A DNA stretch of 14,623 nt from Rhodanobacter sp. (GCA_026193555.1 JAPHUU010000366.1:1-14623); one strand, 5' to 3'. Counted from the stretch's first letter, positions 1 to 7,547 are shown. A program made the numbers and translations. The notes: generated by a model not told the origin, from the sequence alone.

Positions 1-1
1 C

Positions 2-1294
2 ATCATCGGCCAGGACGACGCCAAGCGCGCCGTCGCGGTGGCACTTCGCAGCCGCTGGCGGCGGATGCAACTGGAGCCGGGCATGCGCGAGGAGGTGACG
101 CCGAAGAACATCCTGATGATCGGCCCCACCGGTGTCGGCAAGACCGAGATCGCGCGTCGCCTGGCGACGCTCGCCAACGCGCCGTTCGTGAAGGTGGAGG
201 CGACCAAGTTCACCGAGGTCGGCTATGTCGGCAAGGATGTCGAGTCAATCATCCGCGACCTGGCGGATGTGGCCTACAAGCTGACCCGCGAGCAGGCGAT
301 CAAGCGGGTTCGCTCGCAGGCCGAGGATCGCGCCGAGGATCGCATTCTCGACGCGCTGCTGCCGCGGCGGCAGACCGCAACAGACTGGAGCCATGATTCG
401 CCGCCCGCCGCCATCGAAAGCGATACGCGGCAGAAGCTGCGCAAGCAGTTGCGCGAGGGCACGCTGGATGATCGCGAGATCGAGCTGGACCTGGCGATGA
501 ACGTCGGCGTCGAGATCATGTCGCCGCCGGGCATGGAAGAGATGGGCGCGCAGCTGCGGCAGATGTTCCAGAACCTCGGCAGCGCCAAGGTCCAGCAACG
601 GAAACTGGCGATCAAGCTGGCCCGCCCACTGCTGATCGACGAGGAGGCCGGCAAGTTGCTCAACGACGACGAGCTGCGGGCACAGGCGATGGAATCGGCC
701 GAACAGAATGGCATCGTGTTCCTCGACGAGATCGACAAGGTCGCCCAGCGCGGCGGCGACCACGGCCACGCCGGGGTCAGTCGCGAGGGCGTGCAGCGCG
801 ACCTGCTGCCGTTGGTCGAGGGATCCACCGTGTCGACCAAATACGGCCCGATCAAGACCGATCACATGCTGTTCATCGCCTCTGGCGCGTTCTCGTTGGC
901 CAAGCCATCGGACCTGATCCCGGAGCTGCAGGGCCGCCTGCCGATCCGGGTCGAGCTGTCGGCGCTGTCGGTGGATGATTTCAAACGCATCCTGAGCGAG
1001 CCGCACAACGCCCTGACCAAGCAGTACACCGCCCTGCTGGCGACCGAGGGTGTCGGGCTGGCATTCGCCGACAGCGGCATCGCCCGGCTGGCCGAGGTGG
1101 CGTTCCAGGTGAACGAACGTACCGAAAACATCGGCGCCCGCCGGCTGCATACGGTGATGGAACGGCTGCTGGAGAAAATTTCCTTCGAAGCTGCGGACAA
1201 GTCCGGCGAAAAGTACCTGATCGACGCCGAACATGTGGATAAAAGCCTGGGACGTCTGGTTCAGGACGAAGATCTCAGCCGCTACATCCTCTGA
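2..1294 (+). CDS. hslU: HslU (ClpY), ATPase subunit of the HslUV protease; 5' end cut by the window edge
   Basis: HslU is the AAA+ unfoldase that feeds proteins into the HslV peptidase in the cytoplasm. About 430 residues are visible. The reading frame is open from base 2 and begins at the IIGQDDAKR motif, so by comparison with E. coli HslU (443 aa) roughly 16 residues and the start codon lie outside. Visible motifs: Walker A GPTGVGKT (bases 122-145), the GYVG pore loop soon after it, the inserted I domain with [14 protein letters not shown], Walker B FLDEID (719-736), the GRLPIRV arginine-finger region, sensor-2 ENIGARRLH, and the C-terminal LSRYIL tail that docks into HslV. The GTG at 38 is an internal valine, not the start. 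hslV is expected just upstream, outside the window. The stop lies 37 bp before the next gene. No frameshift or unusual residue was seen. Confidence 0.97.
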   Translation: MIGQDDAKRAVAVALRSRWRRMQLEPGMREEVTPKNILMIGPTGVGKTEIARRLATLANAPFVKVEATKFTEVGYVGKDVESIIRDLADVAYKLTREQAIKRVRSQAEDRAEDRILDALLPRRQTATDWSHDSPPAAIESDTRQKLRKQLREGTLDDREIELDLAMNVGVEIMSPPGMEEMGAQLRQMFQNLGSAKVQQRKLAIKLARPLLIDEEAGKLLNDDELRAQAMESAEQNGIVFLDEIDKVAQRGGDHGHAGVSREGVQRDLLPLVEGSTVSTKYGPIKTDHMLFIASGAFSLAKPSDLIPELQGRLPIRVELSALSVDDFKRILSEPHNALTKQYTALLATEGVGLAFADSGIARLAEVAFQVNERTENIGARRLHTVMERLLEKISFEAADKSGEKYLIDAEHVDKSLGRLVQDEDLSRYIL

Positions 1295-1318
1295 ACAAGC
1301 GCGGCCCCCGCAATCTGG

Positions 1319-1324
1319 TAAAAT
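1319..1324 (+). promoter_or_regulatory. Candidate -10 element TAAAAT for the gene after hslU
   Basis: TAAAAT lies exactly 7 nt before the GTG at 1332, which would put transcription start at or next to the start codon (a leaderless mRNA). No good -35 hexamer sits 16-18 nt upstream and no Shine-Dalgarno precedes the GTG. The latter fits leaderless translation but does not prove it. Confidence 0.3.
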
Positions 1325-1331
1325 CACCGTC

Positions 1332-1958
1332 GTGAGCAACATCATCGAATTGAAGAACACCGGTCAGCGCGCCCAGCTGCGTGAAGCGCAGCAGCAGCAG
1401 ACGCTGGTACGGCTATGGCGCGAAGAGCTCGAACACGGCAGCTTCTGCGGGTACGTGGGTGGTGTCGGGCGCGAGTTCTTTTTGCTGTGGGTGGTCGGTG
1501 ACGGCATCACCTACGACGGCATGTACGTGATGCGCCATCGCGACATCTCCGAGCTGGAAGCACCGGACAAGCACCATGCCTTCTTCGAAAAGGCGCTCGC
1601 CCTGAAACACATCCTGCCGCAACCACCGCGCGGCTTTCCGCTGGACAACATCCGTGACGTGATCCAGGCCGCTGGCGCGCAGGCGCCGGTGATCGGCGTG
1701 CACGTGAACAGCGAGGACGAGTCCGAGGTCTGCTACATCGGGCGGCTGGACAGCGTCGACGACGACGGGTTCCATCTGCAGGAACTCAGCCCCGATGCGG
1801 AATGGATGCTGGAAGCATCGTTCTTCAGCTGGGACGAGGTGTCCACGGTAAGCATCGAGGATGGCTACGCGCTATCCCTGCTGGCCGTGGCCGGCCCTGC
1901 GCCGGCGCTGGTGCCCAGCGATTCCGGCGTCAACCGCGCCGAACCGCCGCTCGCCTGA
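1332..1958 (+). CDS. Unrecognised conserved-looking cytosolic protein, 208 aa, possibly two tandem SH3/Sm-like barrels
   Basis: I do not recognise this family. The chosen start is GTG 1332 (protein begins VSNIIELKN). The same frame stays open upstream to a GTG at 1233, but that start would overlap hslU by 62 bp and add residues that look like read-through. The protein is acidic and has no signal peptide or membrane segment. After a short polar helix with a QQQQ run (about residues 12-32), two stretches look alike: residues 37-76 (SFCGYVGGVG...DISELE) and 134-175 (CYIGRLDSVD...STVSIE). Each has alternating hydrophobic beta-strand pattern ending in an acidic strand, like small beta-barrels. The C-terminal 20 residues are low-complexity Pro/Ala. 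It lies 37 bp after hslU on the same strand, so it may share transcription with hslVU or use its own -10 at 1319. The fold is inference; the function is unknown. Confidence 0.8.
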   Translation: MSNIIELKNTGQRAQLREAQQQQTLVRLWREELEHGSFCGYVGGVGREFFLLWVVGDGITYDGMYVMRHRDISELEAPDKHHAFFEKALALKHILPQPPRGFPLDNIRDVIQAAGAQAPVIGVHVNSEDESEVCYIGRLDSVDDDGFHLQELSPDAEWMLEASFFSWDEVSTVSIEDGYALSLLAVAGPAPALVPSDSGVNRAEPPLA

Positions 1959-1992
1959 GCCCGTCGCCCGGCTGGGCAATCACCGGCGAGCG
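1948..1992 (+). terminator. Inverted repeat over the stop of the 208-aa gene, possible weak terminator
   Basis: CGCTCGCC (1948-1955) and GGCGAGCG (1985-1992) are perfect 8-bp complements around a 29-nt interior, which itself can form GCCC/GGGC. No U-tract follows, so an intrinsic terminator is doubtful. The stem includes the last codons before the TGA at 1956-1958. Confidence 0.25.
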
Positions 1993-2009
1993 TGGGTTGT
2001 CCCGCGCGT

Positions 2010-2025
2010 CAACGGAAGTCCGTTG
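2010..2025. repeat. Dyad CAACGGA-AG-TCCGTTG
   Basis: Perfect 7-bp arms with a 2-bp centre. The tiny centre suits a protein-binding operator better than an RNA hairpin. Nothing else ties it to a regulator, and chance is possible in GC-rich DNA. Confidence 0.3.
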
Positions 2026-2058
2026 CAGCGACGTCGGCTTGATGACCCTCAGCACCTG

Positions 2059-2239
2059 ATGGCGCGCCGCTTGTGCCATTCCCTGCTCTGATGGTGGTGC
2101 TGATCGGTGCCGGTCTGGCTCATGCCCGGGACAGCGACCGCCTCCAAGATACCGAAGCCTCGACCGCAAGGTACGCAACGTGAACATGCGCTACCGGGTC
2201 CGCATCGTCTGCCGGGGCGGACGCATCGCGTATGCTTGA
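2059..2239 (+). pseudogene. Possible decayed small secreted protein (frameshifted remnant)
   Basis: Three short frames line up as if parts of one small exported protein. ATG 2059 gives MARRLCHSLL then TGA. A TGATG overlap leads into another frame from 2091, reading MVVLIGAGLAHARDSDR and stopping at 2181-2183. A third frame then reads RKVRNVNMRYRVRIVCRGG and stops at 2237-2239. Joined, the first two would make a typical signal peptide (Arg-rich n-region, hydrophobic core, AHA cleavage site), followed by a polar and then basic mature part. At least two frame changes are required. It could instead be chance open frame in GC-rich DNA, or sequencing error in an intact gene. I know no family that it matches. 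Confidence 0.25.
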
Positions 2240-2269
2240 TGTCCTCTTCAATCGGGCAGTTGAGAGGCC

Positions 2270-3172
2270 ATGACCCGCATCGTCGTTGTCGGCAGCATCA
2301 ACCTGGATCTGGTCACCCTCGCACCTCGCTTCCCGGCCCCGGGCGAGACCTTGCTGGGATCGCGTTTCATCACGGTGTCCGGCGGCAAGGGCGCCAATCA
2401 GGCGGTGGCGGCGGCGCGGCTGGGTGCGCAAGTGGCGCTGCTCGGCGCGGTGGGCGATGACGTATTCGGCGAGCGGCTGCTGCATGGTCTGGCCCACGAA
2501 GGCATCGATCTGCAGCATGTGCTGACGTTGCCCGACTGTTCCAGCGGCACGGCATCGATCACCGTTGCCGGCGGCGAGAACCAGATCATCGTGGTACCGG
2601 CGGCCAACGCGCAGGTCCTGCCCGCGCAGGTGGAGCAGGCCAGGGCGCTGATTGAACATGCCGATGTCGTGCTGGTGCAGATGGAGATTCCACTGGAGAC
2701 CGTCGATGCCACGCTTCGGCTGGGCCAGCGGCTGAGCGTGCCGGTCATCCTGAATCCTGCGCCCGCACAGACGCTGCCGGTCGAATGGCTGCGGCGCGCC
2801 CGCTACATCACCCCGAATCAGCATGAGCTGGCGATCCTGCTGGGTGCCGATCCCGCCGAGGATTTCCGTACCCTGCTGCAGCGCGCACCGTGTCCAGTGG
2901 TGCTCACCCGTGGCGCCGAGGGTGCCTGGTACCGCGAAGGTTTCCGTTCGGCCCACCAGCCGGGCTTTACCGTCGACGTGGTTGACAGCACCGGCGCCGG
3001 CGACACCTTCAATGCGGCATTCGCGGTCTTTCTTCATGACGGCCTGCCCTCGGCCGTGCGCAAGGCCTGCGCCGCGGCCGCCCTGTCGGTCGGCTCACTC
3101 GGCGCGCAGGCAGGCATGCCGACGCGTTCCGCCTTGCAGGCAATGCTCGACCTCCATGCTCCGCCGGGATGA
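2270..3172 (+). CDS. rbsK: Ribokinase, PfkB sugar kinase family
   Basis: Phosphorylates D-ribose to ribose 5-phosphate with ATP in the cytoplasm, feeding the pentose phosphate pathway and nucleotide synthesis. The protein is 300 aa (E. coli RbsK is 309). PfkB landmarks are in order: N-terminal VVVGSINLDL (residues 5-14), the sugar-binding GGKGANQ (38-44), NPAP (162-165), TPNQHE (181-186), TRGAEG (213-218), and the anion-hole/catalytic DSTGAGD (239-245), whose final Asp is the expected base. The C-terminal GAQAGMPTR (278-286) matches the ribokinase nucleotide/cation-site region. The ATG has GAGAGG directly before it (2262-2267), a short but usable spacing. No rbsDACB transporter genes lie nearby, so the ribose probably comes from nucleoside turnover or a distant transporter. 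Another pentose substrate within the PfkB family cannot be excluded. Confidence 0.88.
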   Translation: MTRIVVVGSINLDLVTLAPRFPAPGETLLGSRFITVSGGKGANQAVAAARLGAQVALLGAVGDDVFGERLLHGLAHEGIDLQHVLTLPDCSSGTASITVAGGENQIIVVPAANAQVLPAQVEQARALIEHADVVLVQMEIPLETVDATLRLGQRLSVPVILNPAPAQTLPVEWLRRARYITPNQHELAILLGADPAEDFRTLLQRAPCPVVLTRGAEGAWYREGFRSAHQPGFTVDVVDSTGAGDTFNAAFAVFLHDGLPSAVRKACAAAALSVGSLGAQAGMPTRSALQAMLDLHAPPG

Positions 3173-3198
3173 CTTGTTCCGTGCCAGACAATCCGTGA

Positions 3199-3212
3199 TC
3201 GCTCGGTAGCGA
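3199..3212. repeat. Small hairpin in the rbsK-alkB gap
   Basis: TCGCT-CGGT-AGCGA gives a 5-bp stem with a 4-nt loop, 27 bp after the rbsK stop. No T-run follows. It may help end rbsK transcription, but the support is weak. Confidence 0.2.
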
Positions 3213-3232
3213 GGTTCGCGCAACCGGCAGGC

Positions 3233-4339
3233 ATGCCGCACGACCACCGCGCTAGACTGCCAGCCATGCGCCTTCGTGATGCCGGCTTTCTACTCGCCTT
3301 CTCGACCGCCCTGCTGCCGTGGGGATCGCTGTCGCTGGCCCGACACGGCATGCCGCTCGATCTGGCGGCCTGGTTTCCGGTCGCCTTCATGTTCGGTCTG
3401 GTGCCATGGCTGGACGTGCTGCTGGGCAAGGAGCGCAGCAACTGGCGCAGCCCGGCACAGGCACGGGAGCTCGAGGAGCGGCGCTACTTCCGCATCCTCA
3501 CCCTGCTGATCCTGCCGTTGTGGCTGGGCACGCTGGCGTGGTGCGCCTGGCAATTCAACCTGCTGCCGCTGGGGCCGGGCGGCATGCTGGGCTGGGTGGT
3601 TTCCACCGGCATCATCGGCGGCGTACTCGCGATCAATCCGGCACACGAACTGATTCACAAGGCGACTCGGCTGGAACCCGTGGTGGGCGGCATCCTGCTG
3701 TCGAGCGTGGGCTACCAGGGCTTCAAGGTGGAGCATGTGCGCGGGCACCACGTGCACGTGGCGACGCCACGGGATTCGTCGTCGGCGCGCATGGGTGAAT
3801 CGGTCTATGCCTTCGTGCCGCGTGCGCTGTGGCTCAATGTGCGCAATGCATGGCGACTGGAGTTTCGGCGGTTATGCGAGCGCGGCATTGCACCGTGGTC
3901 ATGGCGCAACGAAATGATCCGCTGGGGCTTGCTGTGGCTGGCTTTCCTCGCGGTATTTGCCGCACTCGGCGGAATGCGCGGGCTGCTGTTCTTCCTGGCC
4001 CAGGGCCTGATCGCGGCGGCGACGCTGGAAGTGATCAACTACGTCGAGCATTACGGCCTCTCGCGCAAGGAAATTGCACCGGGTCGCTACGAGCGGGTCA
4101 CCCATCATCACTCGTGGAATTCGCCGCAACGCTACACCAACTGGCTGCTGTTCAACCTGCAGCGGCACTCCGATCATCACGAACAGGCGCGCCGGCGCTA
4201 TCAGGCGCTGATCCACCATGAGGACAGCCCGCAGCTGCCCGCGGGCTATGCCACCATGTTCGTGCTGGCGTTGCTGCCGCCGCTTTGGCGGCGGGTGATG
4301 GATCACCGCGCACGAGAAGCAGGACGAACCCGCGACTGA
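3233..4339 (+). CDS. alkB: Alkane 1-monooxygenase, integral-membrane di-iron hydroxylase
   Basis: Hydroxylates a terminal methyl of n-alkanes in the inner membrane, using O2 and electrons from rubredoxin and rubredoxin reductase. All family boxes are present: HELIH (residues 138-142), EHVRGHH (167-173), NYVEHYGL (269-276) and LQRHSDHH (309-316). These supply the histidines for the di-iron site. Hydrophobic segments near 18-36, 42-65, 86-111, 118-136, 229-245 and 249-268 fit the six-helix AlkB topology. The length of 368 aa is usual for a stand-alone AlkB; no rubredoxin domain is fused. Two starts compete: ATG 3233, and ATG 3266 (residue 12), which lies 7 nt after a TAGACT element and gives 357 aa beginning just before helix 1. 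I slightly favour 3266 biologically but list the longer frame. No rubredoxin, reductase, aldehyde dehydrogenase or regulator gene is adjacent, so partners must be elsewhere. Confidence 0.93.
   Translation: MPHDHRARLPAMRLRDAGFLLAFSTALLPWGSLSLARHGMPLDLAAWFPVAFMFGLVPWLDVLLGKERSNWRSPAQARELEERRYFRILTLLILPLWLGTLAWCAWQFNLLPLGPGGMLGWVVSTGIIGGVLAINPAHELIHKATRLEPVVGGILLSSVGYQGFKVEHVRGHHVHVATPRDSSSARMGESVYAFVPRALWLNVRNAWRLEFRRLCERGIAPWSWRNEMIRWGLLWLAFLAVFAALGGMRGLLFFLAQGLIAAATLEVINYVEHYGLSRKEIAPGRYERVTHHHSWNSPQRYTNWLLFNLQRHSDHHEQARRRYQALIHHEDSPQLPAGYATMFVLALLPPLWRRVMDHRAREAGRTRD
3253..3258 (+). promoter_or_regulatory. Candidate -10 element TAGACT for alkB
   Basis: TAGACT is followed by 7 nt and then ATG 3266, the same spacing as TAAAAT to GTG 1332. 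A TAGACT also occurs upstream of dnaA (8329-8334). If used, the transcript would start at the internal ATG and be leaderless. No clear -35 was seen. Confidence 0.3.
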
Positions 4340-4340
4340 G

Positions 4341-4360
4341 CGCCCGGCCGCTCCCGGGCG
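4341..4360. terminator. Hairpin between convergent alkB and mnmE
   Basis: CGCCCGG and CCGGGCG (perfect 7 bp, 6-nt loop) lie 1 nt after the alkB stop and 34 bp beyond the mnmE stop. The position suits a two-way terminator. Neither strand has a U-tract, so it may work only with Rho or as an mRNA end stabiliser. Confidence 0.4.
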
Positions 4361-4394
4361 ATGGGACATGGCAGGCCCGAAGCTGCGATTTCCC

Positions 4395-5747
4395 CTACTT
4401 GCCGATGCAGAACGAGCTGAAGATCGCGCCCAGCAGGTCGTCACTGCTGTACTGGCCGGTGATCTCGCCGAGCGCGTGCTGCGCCTGACGCAGCTCTTCG
4501 GCGGCAAGTTCGCCGGCGCGATGGCGGTGCAAGGCGTCCGCGGCATGTTCCAGATGGCTGGCAACCCGTTCGAGCGCGAGTACGTGGCGACGGCGGGCAC
4601 TGAATGCGCCCTCGCCGCTGCCGCCACCGGCCAGTTGCTTGAGCTCGTCGCGCAGGGCATCGAGTCCCGCACCGCTCTTGGCCGATGCCCACAGCCAGCG
4701 GACCTGATCGCGAATTTCCTGGTGCGCTTGGGCGTCGCCGAGATCGATCTTGTTGACCAATACCAGCCGCTGGGCGCCAACCGGCAGGTTGCCGAACAGC
4801 GCCAGATCGCCGTGCGCATGCTCGGCGTCGGTCACCAGCAGAGCCACGTCGGCACGCTGCAACTCGCCATGCGCCCGGCGGACGCCCTCGCGTTCCACCT
4901 CGTCGTTGGTATCACGCAGGCCGGCAGTATCGGCCAGTTCCAGCGCGATGCCGTCAAGAGTCAGGTACTCGCGCAAGATATCGCGCGTGGTGCCGGGCAC
5001 GGCGTTGACGATGGCTCGATCGCTGCCGGCCAGCGCATTGAGCAGGCTGGACTTGCCCGCGTTCGGGCGGCCCACGATCACCACCCGCAGGCCGTCGTTG
5101 AGGCGCAGGCCACGCTGTGCCTCGCCCAACAGCGCCGCCATTTCGGCTCGCAGCCTGTCGAGCTGGTGCGTGATCGCCGGGTCGGCGAGAAAGTCGATTT
5201 CCTCTTCCGGAAAGTCGATGGCGGCCTCGATATGCACGCGCAGCGCGATCAGGGCCTGCAGCAACGGCTCGACCTTGCGCGAGAACGCGCCTTCCATTGA
5301 CTGCAGCGCGGCGCGGGCGCCGGCTTGCGAACGGGCCGCTATCAGGTCGGCGACGGCCTCGGCCTGAATCAGATCGAGCTTGCCGTTGAGGAACGCGCGC
5401 TCGGTGAATTCGCCGGCGCGCGCCACTCGCGCGCCGAGCTGACAGACCCGTCGCAACAGCAGATCGAGCAGGACCGAGCTGCCGTGTCCCTGCAGTTCAA
5501 GGACGTGTTCACCAGTGTACGAGGCGGGCGCCGGGAAATGCAGCAGCAGGCCTCGATCGATCAGTGCGCCGTATTCGTCACGGAACGCCGTGAGGTGCGC
5601 ATGACGCGGTAGCGGCACGCGTCCGAGCAGGGTCGTTGCAATCGCCGGCACAGCGGGACCGGAGACACGCACGATACCCACCCCGGCCGCACCGGGGGCG
5701 CTGGCAATGGCGGCAATGGTGTCGGTGACTTGATCGGACATGATCAT
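4395..5747 (-). CDS. mnmE: MnmE (TrmE), tRNA uridine-5-carboxymethylaminomethyl modification GTPase
   Basis: With MnmG, this folate-binding, potassium-stimulated GTPase installs the 5-carboxymethylaminomethyl (or aminomethyl) group on U34 of several tRNAs. The protein is 450 aa (E. coli 454). Order: N-terminal tetrahydrofolate-binding/dimerisation domain (1-120), helical domain, and an inserted G domain with G1 GRPNAGKSS (226-234), G2 PGTTRD (251-256), G3 DTAG (273-276), G4 NKID (332-335) and G5 SAK (355-357). It ends in the invariant FCIGK (446-450), whose Cys is essential in the family. Start ATG 5747 is preferred because AGGA sits 5 nt upstream; the in-frame ATG at 5741 would leave 11 nt. 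It is the last gene of the rpmH-rnpA-yidC-mnmE block, 72 bp after yidC, with a terminator-like hairpin in that gap. Confidence 0.97.
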   Translation of the reverse strand: MIMSDQVTDTIAAIASAPGAAGVGIVRVSGPAVPAIATTLLGRVPLPRHAHLTAFRDEYGALIDRGLLLHFPAPASYTGEHVLELQGHGSSVLLDLLLRRVCQLGARVARAGEFTERAFLNGKLDLIQAEAVADLIAARSQAGARAALQSMEGAFSRKVEPLLQALIALRVHIEAAIDFPEEEIDFLADPAITHQLDRLRAEMAALLGEAQRGLRLNDGLRVVIVGRPNAGKSSLLNALAGSDRAIVNAVPGTTRDILREYLTLDGIALELADTAGLRDTNDEVEREGVRRAHGELQRADVALLVTDAEHAHGDLALFGNLPVGAQRLVLVNKIDLGDAQAHQEIRDQVRWLWASAKSGAGLDALRDELKQLAGGGSGEGAFSARRRHVLALERVASHLEHAADALHRHRAGELAAEELRQAQHALGEITGQYSSDDLLGAIFSSFCIGK

Positions 5748-5761
5748 GAGAGTCCTGGACG

Positions 5762-5794
5762 AAAACAGCCGCGCCGGTTTCCCGATCGCGGCTG
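5762..5794 (-). terminator. Terminator-like hairpin between yidC and mnmE
   Basis: Read on the minus strand, CAGCCGCG pairs with CGCGGCTG (8 bp). The loop can add CGG/CCG around a GAAA tetraloop, and TTTT (5765-5762) follows at once. It lies after the yidC stop and 14 nt before the mnmE start codon, so it could partly stop transcription and lower mnmE expression relative to yidC. Confidence 0.5.
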
Positions 5795-5819
5795 CCTGTG
5801 GTTACCTGAATCGAGACGC

Positions 5820-7547
5820 TCAGGCAGCCCTGGCCACTTCCTCGTCGCGATCCACGTGATGGGTGATCCACCACTGCTGCCCCAGACCAACGATGCCGTT
5901 GACCGCGTAATACAGGCACAGGCCGGCCGGAAAGAAGGCGAACATCAAGGTAAACAGCAAAGGCATCACCTTCATCATCTTCGCTTGCGTCGGATCCATG
6001 CCCGCGGCAACCGGGTTCAGCCATTGTGTGCCGAGCATCACAAGCGCGTAGACGACCGGCAGGATGTAGAACGGGTCAGCGGCGCTGAGATCGGGGATCC
6101 ACAGGAACGCGGCGTGGCGCAGTTCCAGGCTGTACTCCAGCACGAAGAACAGACCATAGAACACCGGCATGGTGATCAGCACCGGCAGACAGCCGCCCAT
6201 AGGGTTGACCTTCTCCTTCTTGTACAGCTCCATGGTGGCCTGCTGCAGCTTCGCCTTGTCGTCGCCGTAACGCTCTTTCAGCTGCGCGATGCGCGGCTGA
6301 AGCTTGCGCATCCTGGCGCTGGAGCGGTACTGGACGGCGGTCAGCTTCCAGGTCAGACCCTTGATCAACAGCACCAGCAGGATGATCGCCAGGCCCCAGT
6401 TGCGAGCGATCGCATGCAGCCAGGACAGTACGGCGTGCATCGGCACGGCGATCGCCTTGAACATGCCGTAGTCGATGGTCAGATCCAGGCCTGGTGCGAT
6501 CGCGTCCAGGGTGCCCTGAACGTTGGGACCCAGATACAGCCGCGCCTGGCTGTTGACGCTCTGCCCCGGCGCCACGCTCAACGTGGGCCCAACCGTGCGG
6601 ATCAGATAGCGTGGTTCTGTGCTGTCCGGATTGATCGTCTCGGTAACGTAATGATTGGTTTGCTGCGCTGGCGGGATCCAGGCCGCGAAGAAGTACAGCT
6701 TCAGCATCGCTGCCCAGCCGCCCTTGATCTGGCTGTCCAGCCGATCCTTCTTTTCGCCGAATTTCTTGAAGTCCAGCTTTTCGAACTTCTCGCCGGTGTA
6801 CCACGCCGCACCCTGAAAGCTGCGCGCTTCCGGATCGGTGTAGCGGCTGAACCAGCTTTTCGGCGCTGGGGGTGCGGTTCGCTGCAGCTGCTGGTACGCA
6901 TTGCCCGTCCAGAGCTGACTGCCACCGTTGTCGATATGCTGGGTGAGGTCGATGACGTAGCTGCCGCGCGTCAGCGTATAGGTCTTTGTGACCTTGAGCC
7001 CTGCGGCGTCCTGCCAGGTCAAGTCGACTTTCAGCTGGTTCTGGCCATCGGCGAGCGCATAGGAAGTGGCCGCGCTCTGGAAAACCGCCAGATGGCTGGG
7101 CTGGTCTGCCGCCACGGTATCGCTGCTGCTGACCAGACCGTTTTGCACTACGAAGAATTTCGCGGCGCTGTCATCCAGCAGCAAGGTCGGCGGCGGATTG
7201 GGATGCTTGCGCGTGAGCGGCGCCGACGGATACGCCAGCAGATCGGCATGCACGATGCTGCCGCCACGGGTGTCCACCGTCAGCTTGAGCACATCGGTGG
7301 TGATGGTGATCGGCTGCGACGGCTGCTGATTGGACACAGGGGCGGTGCTGATGGCGGGCATGCCAGCACTGGCGGCGGGGGTGGCGGTCGGGATCGCGCC
7401 GGGTACGCTGCCATCTGCCGTCTGGCCCTGCGTTGCTGCGCTGGCTGGTAGCGGTGCCGGCGGCGCGTAGTCCTTCTCCCAGGCCATGAACAGCAGGTAG
7501 GCCACGGCCAGCATGGCAAACATCAGGAAGGTGCGCGTTTGATTCAT
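5820..7547 (-). CDS. yidC: YidC, membrane protein insertase (Oxa1 family)
   Basis: Inserts and folds inner-membrane proteins, alone or with SecYEG. The protein is 575 aa, the size of Gram-negative YidC. The N-terminal helix (residues 6-22) is followed by a Pro/Ala/Thr-rich linker (about 28-80) and the periplasmic beta-supersandwich domain (about 80-340). The conserved five-helix core then starts near 365: WGLAIILLVLLIKGLTW (384-400), the cytoplasmic coiled hairpin with KLQPRIAQLKERYGDD (415-430), KVNPMGGCLPVLITMPVF (446-463), and the last helices from about 490 to 558. The positively charged groove residue, Arg in E. coli, is Lys396 here, a swap also known in other YidC proteins. Start ATG 7547 is chosen because the protein then begins MNQTRTFLMF, typical for the family; the longer TTG frame from 7595 adds a non-hydrophobic leader. 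Shine-Dalgarno is weak. Confidence 0.96.
   Translation of the reverse strand: MNQTRTFLMFAMLAVAYLLFMAWEKDYAPPAPLPASAATQGQTADGSVPGAIPTATPAASAGMPAISTAPVSNQQPSQPITITTDVLKLTVDTRGGSIVHADLLAYPSAPLTRKHPNPPPTLLLDDSAAKFFVVQNGLVSSSDTVAADQPSHLAVFQSAATSYALADGQNQLKVDLTWQDAAGLKVTKTYTLTRGSYVIDLTQHIDNGGSQLWTGNAYQQLQRTAPPAPKSWFSRYTDPEARSFQGAAWYTGEKFEKLDFKKFGEKKDRLDSQIKGGWAAMLKLYFFAAWIPPAQQTNHYVTETINPDSTEPRYLIRTVGPTLSVAPGQSVNSQARLYLGPNVQGTLDAIAPGLDLTIDYGMFKAIAVPMHAVLSWLHAIARNWGLAIILLVLLIKGLTWKLTAVQYRSSARMRKLQPRIAQLKERYGDDKAKLQQATMELYKKEKVNPMGGCLPVLITMPVFYGLFFVLEYSLELRHAAFLWIPDLSAADPFYILPVVYALVMLGTQWLNPVAAGMDPTQAKMMKVMPLLFTLMFAFFPAGLCLYYAVNGIVGLGQQWWITHHVDRDEEVARAA

Larger units (their letters stand above)
1959..2269. 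other. 311-bp intergenic gap with no intact gene
   Basis: No open frame here has good start signals and a recognisable product. What can be seen is the right half of the inverted repeat at 1948-1992, a tight dyad at 2010-2025, and a possible decayed secreted-protein gene at 2059-2239. The start region of rbsK has GAGAGG at 2262-2267 just before its ATG. The minus strand shows only the antisense of these. Confidence 0.6.

Noticed and set aside
1233..1331. Upstream GTG extension of the 208-aa gene overlapping hslU
   Set aside because: The extra 33 residues come from hslU codons in another frame and have no start signals.
245..1360. 371-residue minus-strand open frame opposite hslU
   Set aside because: Antisense shadow of hslU with a low-complexity Gln/Arg/Leu composition.
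1388..1400. CAG triplet run in the 208-aa gene
   Set aside because: Only about four units encoding Gln; too short to call a functional repeat.
1701..1706. CACGTG in the 208-aa gene as a possible parS
   Set aside because: Only the 6-bp core matches; the outer arms do not form the 16-bp palindrome.
2120..3037. 305-residue minus-strand open frame opposite rbsK
   Set aside because: Antisense shadow of a convincing ribokinase, with no family motif.
3749..3760. Tandem CACGTGCACGTG in alkB as a possible parS
   Set aside because: The flanks lack TGTTC/GAACA. It simply encodes the His-Val-His-Val after the second histidine box.
4368..5300. 310-residue plus-strand open frame opposite mnmE
   Set aside because: Mirror of mnmE codons. 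mnmE carries all G motifs and the FCIGK end.
5730..7451. 573-residue plus-strand open frame opposite yidC
   Set aside because: Rich in His, Gln and Arg with no recognisable motif. It is the antisense of yidC codons in GC-rich DNA, and yidC itself is clear.
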